DNA from: CAVRTM01 sp963724015
GTDB taxonomy: Bacteria; Actinomycetota; Actinomycetes; Actinomycetales; Dermatophilaceae
Assembly (NCBI GenBank): GCA_963724015.1
Contig: CAVRTM010000004.1
Span: 1-64,000 of the forward strand
Direction: 5' to 3'
DNA length: 64,000 nt
The translations under genes and the position numbers were made by a program. This document shows positions 1 through 9,662 of the stretch, piece after piece. How positions within the stretch are numbered: position 1 is the stretch's first letter; every line of letters begins with the position of its first letter. Under the pieces are notes generated by a model. That model ran no database searches and was not told the DNA's origin. It saw only the letters and a list, made by a program, of their open reading frames with translations.

Positions 1-290
1 CTCCGGCAGCGACTCGGCCACGGCGACGAATGCATCAGGATCACGGAAGAACCCGGTGACGTTGATCGACAGATCCTTGCGCCAAAGCATCGGCCTCGGC
101 AGGGCTGTTCCGGAGCTGGGCGAGGTCTTCCGCCGAGCGGGCGACGCCATTCAATGCCATCCGCCGCTCGATGCGGCGTCGCAGGGTACCCGTCTTGTAG
201 TCGCTGAAATCCGAACCAGCGCTGGACTTCGATATCTCGACCAGCGGCGCCAGCTCGCTCGGGGTTGCGATTGAGCTCTCTTGTAAGGCA
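1..290 (-). pseudogene. CheR-type protein methyltransferase fragment, cut by window edge
   Basis: Reading leftward, the protein from about 256 matches the N-terminal part of CheR-type chemotaxis glutamate methyltransferases: a GSDFSDYK segment, the arginine-rich helix TLRRRIERRMAL, and, after a one-base frame change near position 79, the block KDLSINVTGFFRDP typical of the start of the catalytic domain. It runs off the left edge. The catalytic SAM domain is outside the window, and the sequence upstream of about 290 is not recognisable as a CheB or receiver partner. CheR methylates glutamates on chemoreceptors; some actinobacteria carry CheB/CheR fusions used in sensing rather than motility. 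The frame change and loss of a clear start suggest a broken gene, but a sequencing error cannot be excluded. Confidence 0.6.
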
Positions 291-317
291 GGCGTTGGAT
301 CCCGCGCCTTGACGTAG

Positions 318-1510
318 TTGTGCGTGACATACCGCGTCGAACGGCCGGGACCGGTCCCGAACCGGAAGAACATAGTCAGGGGCGGGCCGTACGCGTCGCG
401 TAACGCGGCATGCCATCTTGCTGCGCTTCGTTCGATGGTCGCCAGTCGTGACCTTTTTTCTCTTCTTTTTGGGACCCGAATTCTCTCGTTACTCGTCAAC
501 AATCGCTACGGGATGACCCAGGCCGCAGTGGAGGAATGGAAAAATCTGGTTCTGTTAATGATTCTTTTCGTCCTCTTGCTCAATGACCATACGCGATCAA
601 GGGTCGTGGTCGCATGCGTCCTTTTTGTCGCCGGCCTGGCCGCCCTCAAGCTGGTACAGGAAGTCATCGCCCGCAACGGAACGACGTTCGCAGGGCTAAG
701 TCAGGCCCCATTACCTACTGAAGTGTCCGGCCTGCTTCGTCGGCATTCTGGACCCGAAGGGGACGTGAATTTCTGGGCGCGCACACAGGTGCTCATCTTG
801 CCGCTTGCCCTGTCGCTCGCAGTTGCTCGCCCAAACGCTTCAGGCGACTGTCGTGGGCGGCAGCGGCGGTGCTCATCGTGATCGGTGTCGGTTTGACCCA
901 GTCGCGTGGCGGCATGCTTGCTTTGGCGGTGTGCTTGATCGTATGGCTCTTGCTCTACACACGCAAGTGGCATCTTGTCGCTGTCTCGGTATTGCTTACG
1001 TCCGCCATGCTGCTTTCTCTCCCTGCAGTGGGAGGGCGGCTGAGCACCCTTGGCAGCGTGGCCGGGGGGCCGCGTATCTCGTCCGACGTCAGCCTCGTCG
1101 ACCGTGCTGCAGTGCAGAAAGCGGGCGCGGCCATGTTTCTCGAGCACCCTTGGTTTGGTGTCGGCGCCGGTGAATTCGAGACTGTTGAACCTGAGTATCG
1201 ACGTCGTGTGGCGCCCGACCTATCGCAGGTGACGGCTCCTCACGACGTGTACCTGGAGATGGCGGCCGAAGGTGGCGTGTTGGGTGAGCTGGCCTGGCTG
1301 TCCTTCATCGGAGCGGCCATGTTTGCGGCCGTACGCGCGCTGGTGACGTTTCGAAGGCTTGATGCCCCCGGCCCGCCCGGATTGAACTTCCGGTTGTCTG
1401 CCGGCGTAGTTTCTGGCCTGGTGGGTTGGGCTGTGGCGGCTTCTTCTTGCACTTGGCGGACCTTCCCATACTTGTCGTCGTCGTTGCCCTCGCCGGTGCA
1501 TTGGACGTGA
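318..1510 (+). pseudogene. O-antigen ligase/polymerase-like membrane protein, truncated and frameshifted
   Basis: A Wzy/WaaL-type protein that would polymerise or ligate polysaccharide repeat units at the outer face of the membrane. From about 430 there is a run of hydrophobic segments, then after a frame change near 840 the family hallmarks appear: TQSRGGMLAL, the loop HPWFGVGAGEFE and PHDVYLEMAAEGG, followed by another membrane helix. A second frame change near 1440 restores a further helix in another frame (ADLPILVVVVALAGAL). The first membrane helices expected in the family are missing, and the sequence before 430 overlaps the opposite-strand CheR remnant, so the 5' end looks deleted by a rearrangement. 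Codon use is less GC-rich than in the core genes. Function is inferred from the family; the gene as read cannot make a full protein. Confidence 0.6.
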
Positions 1511-1530
1511 GAGCGCAGCGGCTTGCTGCA

Positions 1531-2042
1531 ATGCCAGGTCGTTCTTTCTCGTTGACCGCACCCGCGGCGAAGCAGCGGTTCCGTTCGCGACGGGCCGCTC
1601 TAGCCGCGTCGCTGGTCTGTGTCATATTGATGGGGTCTATCATGGATTTTGACCTGTTCACGATTCCCGCGCACGGTCACGCAGACTTTGATGTCCGGCC
1701 GCGTCCCCAGTCTATGGAGCGGCGTATGCCGAGCAGGTCCTGTCGCGGGACAGGACCCGTGCCACGTTCGCCAGCTTCGCCCAAGATGGAGGACTGCAGC
1801 ACCGTGCGGCGCGATCGGTGGGCCTGGATGGCGGCCGAGCGACTATTTCGGTAAGCCAACCGCTGGAGGGCGGCGTATTCACCGTCAGCGTCGCCGCCGA
1901 TACTCGTGCTAAGGCGCTGCGCCTCAACGGGGCGATTGTTGCCGAGGTCACGAGATTTGTGAACTCACTCGGTACTGTCTACGTTGTGGTGCCGGTCGGC
2001 GGGGCCTTGACGGAGTCAGGCCCGGATCGGCGAGCCTCATGA
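1531..2042 (+). pseudogene. Wzz/CpsC-like chain-length determinant, frameshifted
   Basis: Proteins of this family sit in the inner membrane and set polysaccharide chain length. A short basic N-terminus and one transmembrane helix (AALAASLVCVILMG, around 1600-1640) are in one frame. After a shift near 1690 the periplasmic-type part continues as YGAAYAEQVLSRDRTRATFASF and a beta-rich stretch ATISVSQPLEGGVFTVSVAADT, followed by a helix ending in VTRFVNSL, the usual Wzz order. It is shorter than typical family members (about 170 residues), and no second transmembrane helix or tyrosine-kinase domain is visible. The proposed ATG at 1531 lies directly after the ligase and in the frame of that gene's last part. 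The family call is moderate because similarity is structural rather than motif-based. Confidence 0.4.
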
Positions 2043-2129
2043 TGGCGTTGCGCTACGCATCGGCCGCACACACGACCTATCGACACCGTCGCTACGCCTG
2101 ATGCTAGGGGCGATCCCGCGGCGGGGCAT

Positions 2130-3205
2130 GTGGCCTACCCCGCCTTCCTTTGGTGCGCCACGCGGCATCGGTGCGCTGAGAAAGTTCCTGAGGTGCACGG
2201 GTGGCCAGGTATCTCCGTAGTGGTTCCGGCCTACCGCGAGCAACACTACATAGTGGAAAAGGTGCGGCACTCAAGGCGCAGGCTTACCCCGGCCCATTGC
2301 AGATCGTGGTCGTGGCGGATGACTATCCGACCTACACTGCTGCGAAAACGACTACTGCCGAAGTGCACGTCGCCAACGAACGACGAGGCAAGCCGTCGGC
2401 CATCAACGACGGTGTCGCGATGTGCGTGCACGATATTGTAGTGCTGAATGACGCCAACACGCGTTTATCTGACGATGCCCTGGCAATGATGGTTCGCCAC
2501 TTTCAGGACGCCACGGTGGGCGCAGTCGCCGGGGCAAAGCGTGTCACCGATCCTGCCGGTCAGCAGTATTACTGGCGCTTCGAAGACTGGCTAAAGCGTG
2601 CGGAGTCGGCGCGAGGAACGACGATCGGCCTCGTTGGAGAATTGTTGGCGATCAGACGTAACCTATTCACGCCAATGCCATCGGGTGTGGTGAACGACGA
2701 CCTGTGGCTCGCGCTCGACGTGACAGAGCGCCACCAGCGAATCGTCTACGAGCCCTGCGCCTTCACCACGGAAGAAGCGAGCCCAGGGTTAGCCGCTGAG
2801 TGGGAGCGACGCACCCGCGTGGTGGCGGGGACGTTGCGGGTGCTGCGACACCGGCCTGGCTCGTTGATCCCAGGGGTTGGACCCGTGGCGGGGCAGATAT
2901 GGGGCCATCGCCTTCTACGGTCGACAGCGGGGCCCATTGCTCACGTGGTGCTGCTGGGGGAATGCGTGTGGTCAGCCCGTCGAAGCAGGGTGGCGCGCGC
3001 CGCCTTGGGTGTGCACGCCGTGGTGGGGCTGTGTCTGACGCAGGTTGCGCGGGGAGGTGAGGTGCCAGCCTGGGCGCGGCCGTTCACCCAAGTATTGTTT
3101 CTGCAGGCAGTCGGAGTGGGGGGAGTTGTCCGTTACCTCCGGGGGGATCACGAGCCGCTGTGGCCTAAGGCTGAGCGCATGCCCGGAAATGGCATACGTT
3201 CGTGA
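2130..3205 (+). pseudogene. Family 2 glycosyltransferase, frameshifted near the N-terminus
   Basis: A GT-A fold sugar transferase expected to act on lipid-linked intermediates at the cytoplasmic membrane. One frame gives HVAYPAFLW and the opening strand ISVVVPAYREQHYIVEK; a shift near 2265 leads into LQIVVVADD, ANERRGKPSAIND, the VLNDANT metal-binding region (a DXN variant of DXD) and GVVNDDLWLALD with the catalytic-type acidic pair. The C-terminal third is hydrophobic (around 2930-3170) and probably anchors the protein. The ATG at 2130 is one possible start; the frame is open further upstream. Its stop overlaps the GTG of the flippase gene by four bases (GTGA), so the two were translationally coupled. 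One indel separates it from an intact gene. Confidence 0.6.
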
Positions 3206-4665
3206 AGCCGGAGCCTGCAGATGGGGGTTCCACGCGGCGACTTGCGCCGAAGGCATTCCTTTGGGCAGCGGTGTCGCTGGGCGGTAGTCGAATGCTGCTG
3301 TTTGTTATGACGTTGGTTTTAGCGCGCATTCTCGCCCCCGAGGACTTCGGCGTGTTCGCCGCTGGCATGGCAATACTCGGATTTGCTGAACTCCTCTTGG
3401 ATCTGGGACTAGGCAATTCGCTGATATACGAGCAGGAGCGAGGGTTCACGCGGCGAGTGCAATCGGTTCTCAGTGTCAACCTGACTGTGGCGGCGCTCCT
3501 GACCTTGTTGCTGGAAGCGATCGCGCCGTGGATCGCGGCGGTCATGCGCAGCCCTGACCAGACCATGCTCTTCCGTGTTCTTTTTCTCTATCTTCTGCTC
3601 CGTGGCTTCGGTCAGTTGCCGGATGCAATACTGCGTCGGGACCTTGGTTTTCGGAGTCGTGCCGTCGCGGATATGACTCGCGCGGTCGTGCGGTTTACGG
3701 TCGCAATGTCTCTGGCCCCTGCTGGCTTCGGCGCTTGGGCGCTGGTCGCCGGCCTGTTGTGCGGTGAGGCAGTAGGATGCGTGTTGTCGTGGTGGCTGAT
3801 TGGTCATAGACCTCGCCTTGCCTTCGATCGGTCCGCGGTTGCTCAGATGTTCCATTTCGGATGGGCGGTTGTCGGGCTGAGGATTGTCGATGTGTTCGCG
3901 GACGATTCAGACTATTTTATCGTGGGCCACCAGCTCGGGCCCTCAGCCCTCGGCTACTATACGGTCGGATATCGGCTGCCGGAGTTGCTGCTCCTGAGCT
4001 CATATTGGATGTTCGCAACCGTAGCGTTTCCGCTGTATTCGAGAGCCAGGGCAGAGGGTCTGAGCATGGCCTCCGTGATGAACAAAGCCCTTCGGTGGAT
4101 CACGGTATTCAGCTTCCCCGCGGGGGTGACCCTTGCCCTTGCGAGCCGGGACGCGATCACCGTGCTCTTTTCCGACCGCTGGTCTCCGGCCGTCACCCCG
4201 ATGGTGCTCATCTCCTTGGCGGCAGCGCTGGGATCGGTGGGATACGCGTCGGGTGACATTTTCAGTGCAACTGGTCATCCCGGCCGGCTTCTGGCTCTAA
4301 CGGTGCCTTCAACGGCGGTGTTGATCATCAGTATGGTCGTGGTGGCACACCGCGGGATCGTTGCGGTGGCGGCGGTCCACTTAGTATGGAACATCTTCTA
4401 CAACCCGGCGCGCATGTTGTTGGCTAACCGCTACGTTGGGGCCAGCTGGTCAAGCAACTTGCGCGCGATGACGCCCGGCCTCTGTGCGGTTGCGGGCGTC
4501 GTGGCATTTGGGCTACCGGCCCGGCTATACCTTGCGCCTGGGCCTATGGCGTTAACCGTTGTGCTCGCGGCCAGCGGAGTTGGCGCCATGGCGGGGCTTG
4601 CTCTGGGAGCCCCATCTGCTCTGGGCGACATCGTGCGGCTTCCCCGGGCAGCAGCATCGCGTTGA
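3202..4665 (+). CDS. Wzx-type lipopolysaccharide/exopolysaccharide flippase
   Basis: An intact 487-residue polytopic membrane protein of the WzxC/MOP family, which flips undecaprenyl-linked oligosaccharide across the cytoplasmic membrane. The N-terminal block FLWAAVSLGGSRMLLF, ARILAPEDFGVFA and the central IVGHQLGPSALGYYTVGYRLPELL are typical of polysaccharide exporters; about twelve hydrophobic segments can be counted. Start is GTG at 3202 inside a GTGA overlap with the glycosyltransferase stop, which fixes it. It is one of only three undamaged genes of this locus. Its codon usage is less GC-biased than the rest of the window, as expected for a polysaccharide locus exchanged between strains. 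The 247 bases downstream contain no gene I can name, only an antisense open frame. Confidence 0.85.
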   Translation: MKPEPADGGSTRRLAPKAFLWAAVSLGGSRMLLFVMTLVLARILAPEDFGVFAAGMAILGFAELLLDLGLGNSLIYEQERGFTRRVQSVLSVNLTVAALLTLLLEAIAPWIAAVMRSPDQTMLFRVLFLYLLLRGFGQLPDAILRRDLGFRSRAVADMTRAVVRFTVAMSLAPAGFGAWALVAGLLCGEAVGCVLSWWLIGHRPRLAFDRSAVAQMFHFGWAVVGLRIVDVFADDSDYFIVGHQLGPSALGYYTVGYRLPELLLLSSYWMFATVAFPLYSRARAEGLSMASVMNKALRWITVFSFPAGVTLALASRDAITVLFSDRWSPAVTPMVLISLAAALGSVGYASGDIFSATGHPGRLLALTVPSTAVLIISMVVVAHRGIVAVAAVHLVWNIFYNPARMLLANRYVGASWSSNLRAMTPGLCAVAGVVAFGLPARLYLAPGPMALTVVLAASGVGAMAGLALGAPSALGDIVRLPRAAASR

Positions 4666-4912
4666 TGCCCAAGGTCGACGCGGACGTAGTAGTCACTGCG
4701 GAAGCCGCGGGCGACCAGCTCGACGACGCTCTCGCGCGGAGTGGAGCCCTTCCACGTCGTCAAGCTCGCCACGGCGTCGTGGACCAGGTTCGGCGTCCGG
4801 TCCAGCGGGACATCCACGCTCGCCGCGGCCGCCCGGAGTCGCCCACCTCCTGTGCGACCAACGGTGGCGCCGAGGCCATCAACCGCAGCCCACACGCATC
4901 GGTGAAGAGCCC

Positions 4913-5767
4913 CTACGTCGTTGCCTCTTCAGGGAGTTCATCTGGTACAAAAAAGAGGTTTCGCGCCGAGCGATCCGTAGGCTTCTGCAGCCGGTCGTCG
5001 CCCGGGTGGTACTCGAGGGTTCGATAGCGCCGCTCGTTGAAGAAGGTCACAACGGCGTCGTGCACGTCGTCGCTGTCTTCAATCAAGAAGATCGGACGGT
5101 GGCGGGCGATCGTCTCCACGAGACCATTGAGGACCTGTGGCTCGGCGCCCTCGACGTCGATCTTCACGAACGCGGGAGACAGGTCCATGTCGTCAAGACG
5201 CTGGACGGCCACGGAGACTTCGCGTAGCTCTACTGCATCCAACGACGCTCCTGTGCCGAGCAACCACCAGGAGTCGGCCACGCTTTCGCGAGTCGCGCGC
5301 GATAGTGACGCTTCGCCTGTTAGGGGAAGGCCGCGGTACACCGGAACGTGGAGCGTGGCGGTACCTGGCGCCGCACCCGCGGCGCAAATCCTGAAGTCGT
5401 AGCGCCGGAGTAATTTGCGTACGAGTTTCAGCTCAGGCTCATTGAGCGGATTTGCTTCGACCGACAAGATCGGCGCCCGCTTGTTGAAGATGCGGAAGGA
5501 CAAAGCGGACTGGCCTGTGTTCCCGCCAACGTCCAGGAACGAGCCGGGTCGGTCGCCAAAGTGCGCGAAGGCGGCGAAATCGGGATCATGTGGCCGGCGG
5601 AGATAGTATCGCGCCACATTCCGCCCGAAGGCTGACCACCGGTAGGCGTGCCGGTTGCGGGCCATCAGCAGTTTCAGTCTCGACACTTCATGACCGTACC
5701 GTAGACCGGCGTAAGAGAGGAAGGCCTGTTTCCCTCGCTCATCGGGCGGGTAGACGGCCCGTGTCAA
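4913..5767 (-). CDS. FkbM family SAM-dependent methyltransferase
   Basis: A 284-residue methyltransferase of the FkbM family, which O-methylates sugars or polyketides. The SAM-binding motif I is FLDVGGNTGQSA (about residues 97-108), followed by SVEANP at the end of strand 2 and the family signature FVKIDVEGAEPQVLNGL. It reads against the surrounding glycan genes, converging with the flippase, so it is transcribed separately. In this context it probably methylates a sugar of the exported polysaccharide, but the acceptor cannot be read from sequence. The ATG at 5767 gives a basic N-terminal extension of about 90 residues before the Rossmann domain, common in this family. Intact. Confidence 0.85.
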   Translation of the reverse strand: MTRAVYPPDERGKQAFLSYAGLRYGHEVSRLKLLMARNRHAYRWSAFGRNVARYYLRRPHDPDFAAFAHFGDRPGSFLDVGGNTGQSALSFRIFNKRAPILSVEANPLNEPELKLVRKLLRRYDFRICAAGAAPGTATLHVPVYRGLPLTGEASLSRATRESVADSWWLLGTGASLDAVELREVSVAVQRLDDMDLSPAFVKIDVEGAEPQVLNGLVETIARHRPIFLIEDSDDVHDAVVTFFNERRYRTLEYHPGDDRLQKPTDRSARNLFFVPDELPEEATT

Positions 5768-6351
5768 CCCCCCGAATTATGGACGCGACGGGAGTAGTCA
5801 GCCACACAGGGCTCGGCGGCTAAAAGGTCGCGAATGGGTCAAGGAGCAGATGACCGGCAGGCGCGGGTGGGCTCGGGATCACCAGCTTTGGGCCGTCCGG
5901 GCCCCAATCATGCAGGGCGGCCAGGAACTTAGTCCGAACGTCCCGGGCCTGCCACAGCACCGTACGCAGCGACTCGCAATGAGAGGCATGTTGCGGTGCG
6001 CCATGGCGCTTGGTCCTTGCGGCGACTCGCGCTTTGCCATGCCGCCAAGCGACATTTGCCCTAGGCCAGCATGCGTACACCCACCCCCCGCGAGCTGGGT
6101 GTTGTTCACATAGTTTGGCCAAAAGGTCCTGACAGGAACGCTGAGGAGGGTCATGCTGGCGTGGGATCGGTGACCTTGTAGTGACGCTGGCGCGGCAGTA
6201 GCAGGCTCTGGCCTTGGCGCACATGAACAATCCGCCAACGCCTTACCTGCGCCGGACGCCAGCGAACGTGATCGAGACTATAACGGCAGGCAGCCCAGCA
6301 AGCATGGAGGTTTGAACCTGTGCTAACCGGTAATGAACAGGTAGGACTGAA
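5768..6351. other. 584-bp region without an assignable gene
   Basis: Between the FkbM gene and the deacetylase no reading frame has both a clear start and recognisable motifs. Several reverse-strand frames stay open for about 100-135 codons with mixed composition, for example one ending in DWGPDGPKLVIPSPPAP near 5830-5930 and another in RQRHYKVTDPTPA near 6160, which may be remnants of a decayed gene. I see no terminal inverted repeats or transposase motifs. The region probably also holds promoters for the divergent FkbM and deacetylase genes, but no convincing -35/-10 pair stands out. Confidence 0.4.
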
Positions 6352-7290
6352 TTGAGACACGTACCGCACACGCCAGCGCATGAAGGGCTGTTGGTGCTTG
6401 GCTGGCATAATATCCGAGGTACCTGGTGCTTTCCATCGCCAGATCGCGCGGGGGAACGAGGGTTTGCGCTTCAGGTGCGGCTTCTCAAGCGGAGCTGCAA
6501 TGTCGTACCCCTGGGTTGGGCGCTTGGCGAGATTTTTGAGGGGCGACGCCTGCCCCGTCGTGCCGTCGCGTTGACTTTTGACGATGGTTATGCCGACAAT
6601 TTGACGCTGGCCGCACCGATTCTCCTTGAGAACTCTTTACCAGCGACATTTTTTCTTGTTCCGGCGCTTATGTCGCGTTCGGAGCCCTGCTGGTGGGAGA
6701 TGCTTGGCTGGGCCTTCAGCGCCGGCACTCGTCCTCGAATCGAGTGGCAAGGAGCGGATATCGACTTGACGTCGACCGCGGCGCGGAGGCGCGCCTATTG
6801 CGAGGTGTCGGAAGTTTTGAAGGTCAGGAGCCACGAGGGTCGTTCGCGAGCCGTAACCGAGCTGGTGTCCCTTTTGATGCCAGACGGCTCTGCGCCCCCG
6901 TCGGATCTGTTCTTCGACTGGTCCGGAGCCCAGCAATTGGTGAACGCAGGGTTCGACATCGGCTCTCACACAACTGCTCACGCGATTCTGTCTCAAGAGT
7001 TGACGTGTGCCGTCGCCAAGGATCTTGTCGACTCCCGTGCCGAACTGTCGCAGCGGCTGAGGACCACGGTAGACCTACTGGCGTACCCGAATGGGAGGGC
7101 ATCGGACTACAACGCCGACACCGTCGCGGCCGCCGATGCGGCCGGATACCGTTTCGCTGTCACCACGCAGGAAGGCTGGACAACGTCCAAGACGCCGAGG
7201 TACGAAGTTCGAAGGTCGGTGTTGTACCCGAACCGAGGCAGTCTCGATATAGCGCTGGCCCTGCTGGATTCGTGGAGGGCGGGTGACTGA
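6352..7290 (+). CDS. Polysaccharide deacetylase (NodB/CE4 family)
   Basis: A 312-residue carbohydrate esterase family 4 protein that would remove N- or O-acetyl groups from a polysaccharide. Motif 1 is ALTFDDGYADN with the catalytic base and metal-binding aspartates, motif 2 is SHTTAH with the two metal histidines, and motif 3 is LLAYPNGR. No signal peptide is obvious: the N-terminus LVLGWHNIRGTW matches the HXV-type opening strand of cytoplasmic or lipid-linked deacetylases of glycan clusters. The start is uncertain: the open frame allows TTG at 6352, and a GTG near 6391 would begin closer to the conserved strand. It precedes a glycosyltransferase gene on the same strand, consistent with a polysaccharide biosynthesis role. 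Intact, with the locus's lower GC. Confidence 0.8.
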   Translation: MRHVPHTPAHEGLLVLGWHNIRGTWCFPSPDRAGERGFALQVRLLKRSCNVVPLGWALGEIFEGRRLPRRAVALTFDDGYADNLTLAAPILLENSLPATFFLVPALMSRSEPCWWEMLGWAFSAGTRPRIEWQGADIDLTSTAARRRAYCEVSEVLKVRSHEGRSRAVTELVSLLMPDGSAPPSDLFFDWSGAQQLVNAGFDIGSHTTAHAILSQELTCAVAKDLVDSRAELSQRLRTTVDLLAYPNGRASDYNADTVAAADAAGYRFAVTTQEGWTTSKTPRYEVRRSVLYPNRGSLDIALALLDSWRAGD

Positions 7291-7651
7291 TACGCATGAC
7301 GGTTGGGACCAAAAGGGGACAGGAGCGGCGGTGAGCATCGTCGAGACCTACTGCGCCTGTGCGGACCATGTCAGTGCGGCTGTGGACGCGGGAACTGAGG
7401 AGCGGTCATTCGGAGCCACCAAGCCCCTGATCTTACCGCCGCGTGTTCGTTGCGGTAACAGCCGGCCCGGCGAGGTTGGCCCATGACGGCTGGCTCATCT
7501 CCCGAGGCGGCTCGCATCCTATGTGCCTGAGTCAACGCCGAAGCGATGGTGCGACGTTTCAGCAGCTCGACATGACGTGGTCATCGGTTACCGTCGCTGA
7601 AGTCGTGCGCACCGGGTCCTCCCTAGTTGTCGCCGGTGGGAGGTAGGTCTT
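7291..7651. other. 361-bp region without an assignable gene, ending in a strong RBS
   Basis: No reading frame here shows family motifs or consistent codon bias. Short open frames exist on the plus strand, for example from a GTG near 7331, but their products are not recognisable. The last bases, GGGAGGTAGG at about 7637-7646, form a strong ribosome binding site in front of the ATG of the next glycosyltransferase. Confidence 0.4.
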
Positions 7652-8771
7652 ATGCGTCGCCCTATCAAAGTACTTGCGCTCGTCGACTCACTCACGCTGG
7701 GTGGTGCGGAGAATTTGCTGGCCACTCTCGCCTCGGCGGGGACCGAGGCCGGGTTGAATCTCCGGGTGGCATCCCTGGCAGGCCCCGTGGGCCCGGCCAC
7801 CAACATGGCCACTGTGTTGGAGTCAGCGGCGTTGAGGTGACCTACCTCAACGTGCCGAGGCCGCCGCACCCGCCGGCGTTGCGAGCAGTAACGTCCGCGA
7901 TCAGAGCATCAGGTTGCGACGTGGTGCACGCCCATCTTGAATATTCGAGCATCTTGGCGCCTCTCGCCGCGCGCATAGCGGGCCGGCCAGCCTTCTGCAC
8001 GCTTCATCACGTGGCCCGCCCGCTGGCTGCTCGGGAAGCCGTCCAGGAGTATGCGGCTGTCATCTTCGGCGAGCCGTTCGCGGGCGCTCATTTTTGTCTC
8101 CAAAGCATCCCTGGACAGTTTCGCCAACCGCTATCGCCGGAGGCCGAACTGGCAAGTGATCTACAACGGAGTGGACGTGGCGGCCTTCGAGCAGCATTCG
8201 TTGGTGCTTCCGACAACAATGGTCACACCGCCAGGGGCGCAAGTGGTCAGCATTGTGGCTGCTCTCAGGCGGCTGAAGGGCCACGCAACCGCCTCTATCC
8301 GCATGGCCGAAGGTGCTGAGCCAGTTCCCCGAAGCACGGCTGCTCGTCGTCGGAGAAGGGGCCGAACGTGCCTCTCAGCGACAAGCACGCGATCTCGGGG
8401 TAGCGGATCGTGTCACCTTCACCGGAATGAGGACTGACGTTTCAACCATTCTCGCCCAGTCGAGTGTTGTCCTTCTGCCGTCCGAATCCGAGGCGCTTCC
8501 TACAACTCTCTTGGAGGCAGCCGCTGCTGGACGACCGGTTGTAGCGACGCGTGTCGGGGGGGTCTCCGAGGTTGTTGAGGACGGCGTGACCGGCCTTCTT
8601 GTCGACGTGGGGGACGTCGACGGCATGGCGCAGTCGATCTGCCGCTTGTTAGGCAATGAGAACTTGCGTCGGCAGATGGGTTCGGCCGGGCATAAGCGGG
8701 CGAGGGAACAGTTTGACGTCCACGGCTGGGCGAACCAGTTGTACAAGACGTACTCGGCCGCGCTTGGGTGA
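7652..8771 (+). pseudogene. Family 4 glycosyltransferase (GT-B), three frame disruptions
   Basis: A retaining GT-B sugar transferase. The N-terminal Rossmann half starts IKVLALVDSLTLGGAENLL, then shifts near 7840 into VVHAHLEYSSILAPLAARI, near 8090 into FVSKASLDSFANRY and VIYNGVDVAAFE, and near 8300 into the C-terminal half with LLVVGEGAERASQ, VTFTGMRTDV, and the nucleotide-sugar motif SESEALPTTLLEAAAAGRPVVAT. All parts of a complete protein of about 370 residues are present, so the gene was recently intact or the disruptions are sequencing errors. The start is fixed by the GGGAGG ribosome binding site. It is the last gene of the glycan locus; from 8.8 kb the base composition changes to that of the core genome. 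Confidence 0.65.
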
Positions 8772-8862
8772 TGACAGGTGAGGTGCATCGGCGAACCGGG
8801 TGTGGTAACGGCCACGGACGCCGACTCAGCGGCACAAAGTGAGGCGGGGTGGCCGTCCTGCC

Positions 8863-9579
8863 TCAGGCAGGGGCCAGCGCGTCGTCGTCCTCGCGCGGGC
8901 CGGCCTCGGGGACGAACCGGTAGCCCACGTTGCGCACGGTGCCGATCAGCGCGTCGTACTCGGGGCCGAGCTTGGCCCGCAGCCGGCGGACGTGGACGTC
9001 GACGGTGCGGGTGCCGCCGAAGTAGTCGTAGCCCCAGACCTCCTGGAGCAGCTGCGCGCGGGTGAACACCCGGCCGGGGTGCTGGGCCAGGTGCTTGAGC
9101 AGCTCGAACTCCTTGTAGGTCAGGTCCAGCAGCCGCCCCCCGACCCGCGCGGAGTACGTCGCCTCGTCGATCACCAGGTCGCCGGAGCTGATCTGCAGCT
9201 GCCCCGGCTCCTCGTCGGCGAGGCGGTGCATCGAGGTCATCGCCAGCCGCAGCCGCGCCTCGACCTCGGCCGGGCCCGGCGGCCTCCAGCAGGACGTCGT
9301 CGACGCCCCAGTCGGCGTTGAGGCCGGCCAGGCCGCCCTCGGTCAGCACGGCCACCAGCGGCACCGAGATCCCGGTCGCCCGCAGCACCCGGCACAGGCG
9401 ACTTGCCCAGGGCCAGCTCCCGGCGGGCGTCGACGAGGATCGACGTCGCAGGGGGGGGCATCGACCAGGGCGGCCGGCTCGGCGGGCAGAACGCGCACCT
9501 GGTGGGTGAGCAGGCCCAGTGCAGGCAACACCTCGGCGCTCGGCGCCATCGTGTTGGTCAGCAGTAACAGGTGGGCCAC
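8863..9579 (-). CDS. glnR: GlnR, OmpR-type nitrogen regulator (frameshifted as read)
   Basis: GlnR is the orphan OmpR-family regulator of nitrogen genes (glutamine synthetase, ammonium uptake, nitrate assimilation) in actinobacteria. The N-terminus HLLLLTNTMAPSAEVLPALGLL is the distinctive GlnR receiver start, starting at a GTG (9579). The atypical receiver continues as ILVDARRELALGKS, then TGISVPLVAVLTEGGLAGL, then the DNA-binding domain DLTYKEFELLKHLAQHPGRVF and VWGYDYFGGTRTVDVHVRRL. These parts lie in three frames, with shifts near 9455 (next to an eight-G run), 9405 and 9275. Loss of this central regulator is unlikely, so sequencing errors are suspected. It is divergent from moaD, the usual actinobacterial arrangement. 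Confidence 0.85.
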
Positions 9580-9662
9580 CCAAGGCAGAATATGCGAGGT
9601 CCGGGCAGCCCGCCCGGAGGTTCGCACCGTGAGACCCCGCAGGGAAAGAAGGAGGCGCCGGT

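Noticed and set aside
5820..6408. Two reverse-strand frames as genes or transposase
   Set aside because: No clear start, motifs or terminal repeats; treated as unassigned DNA.
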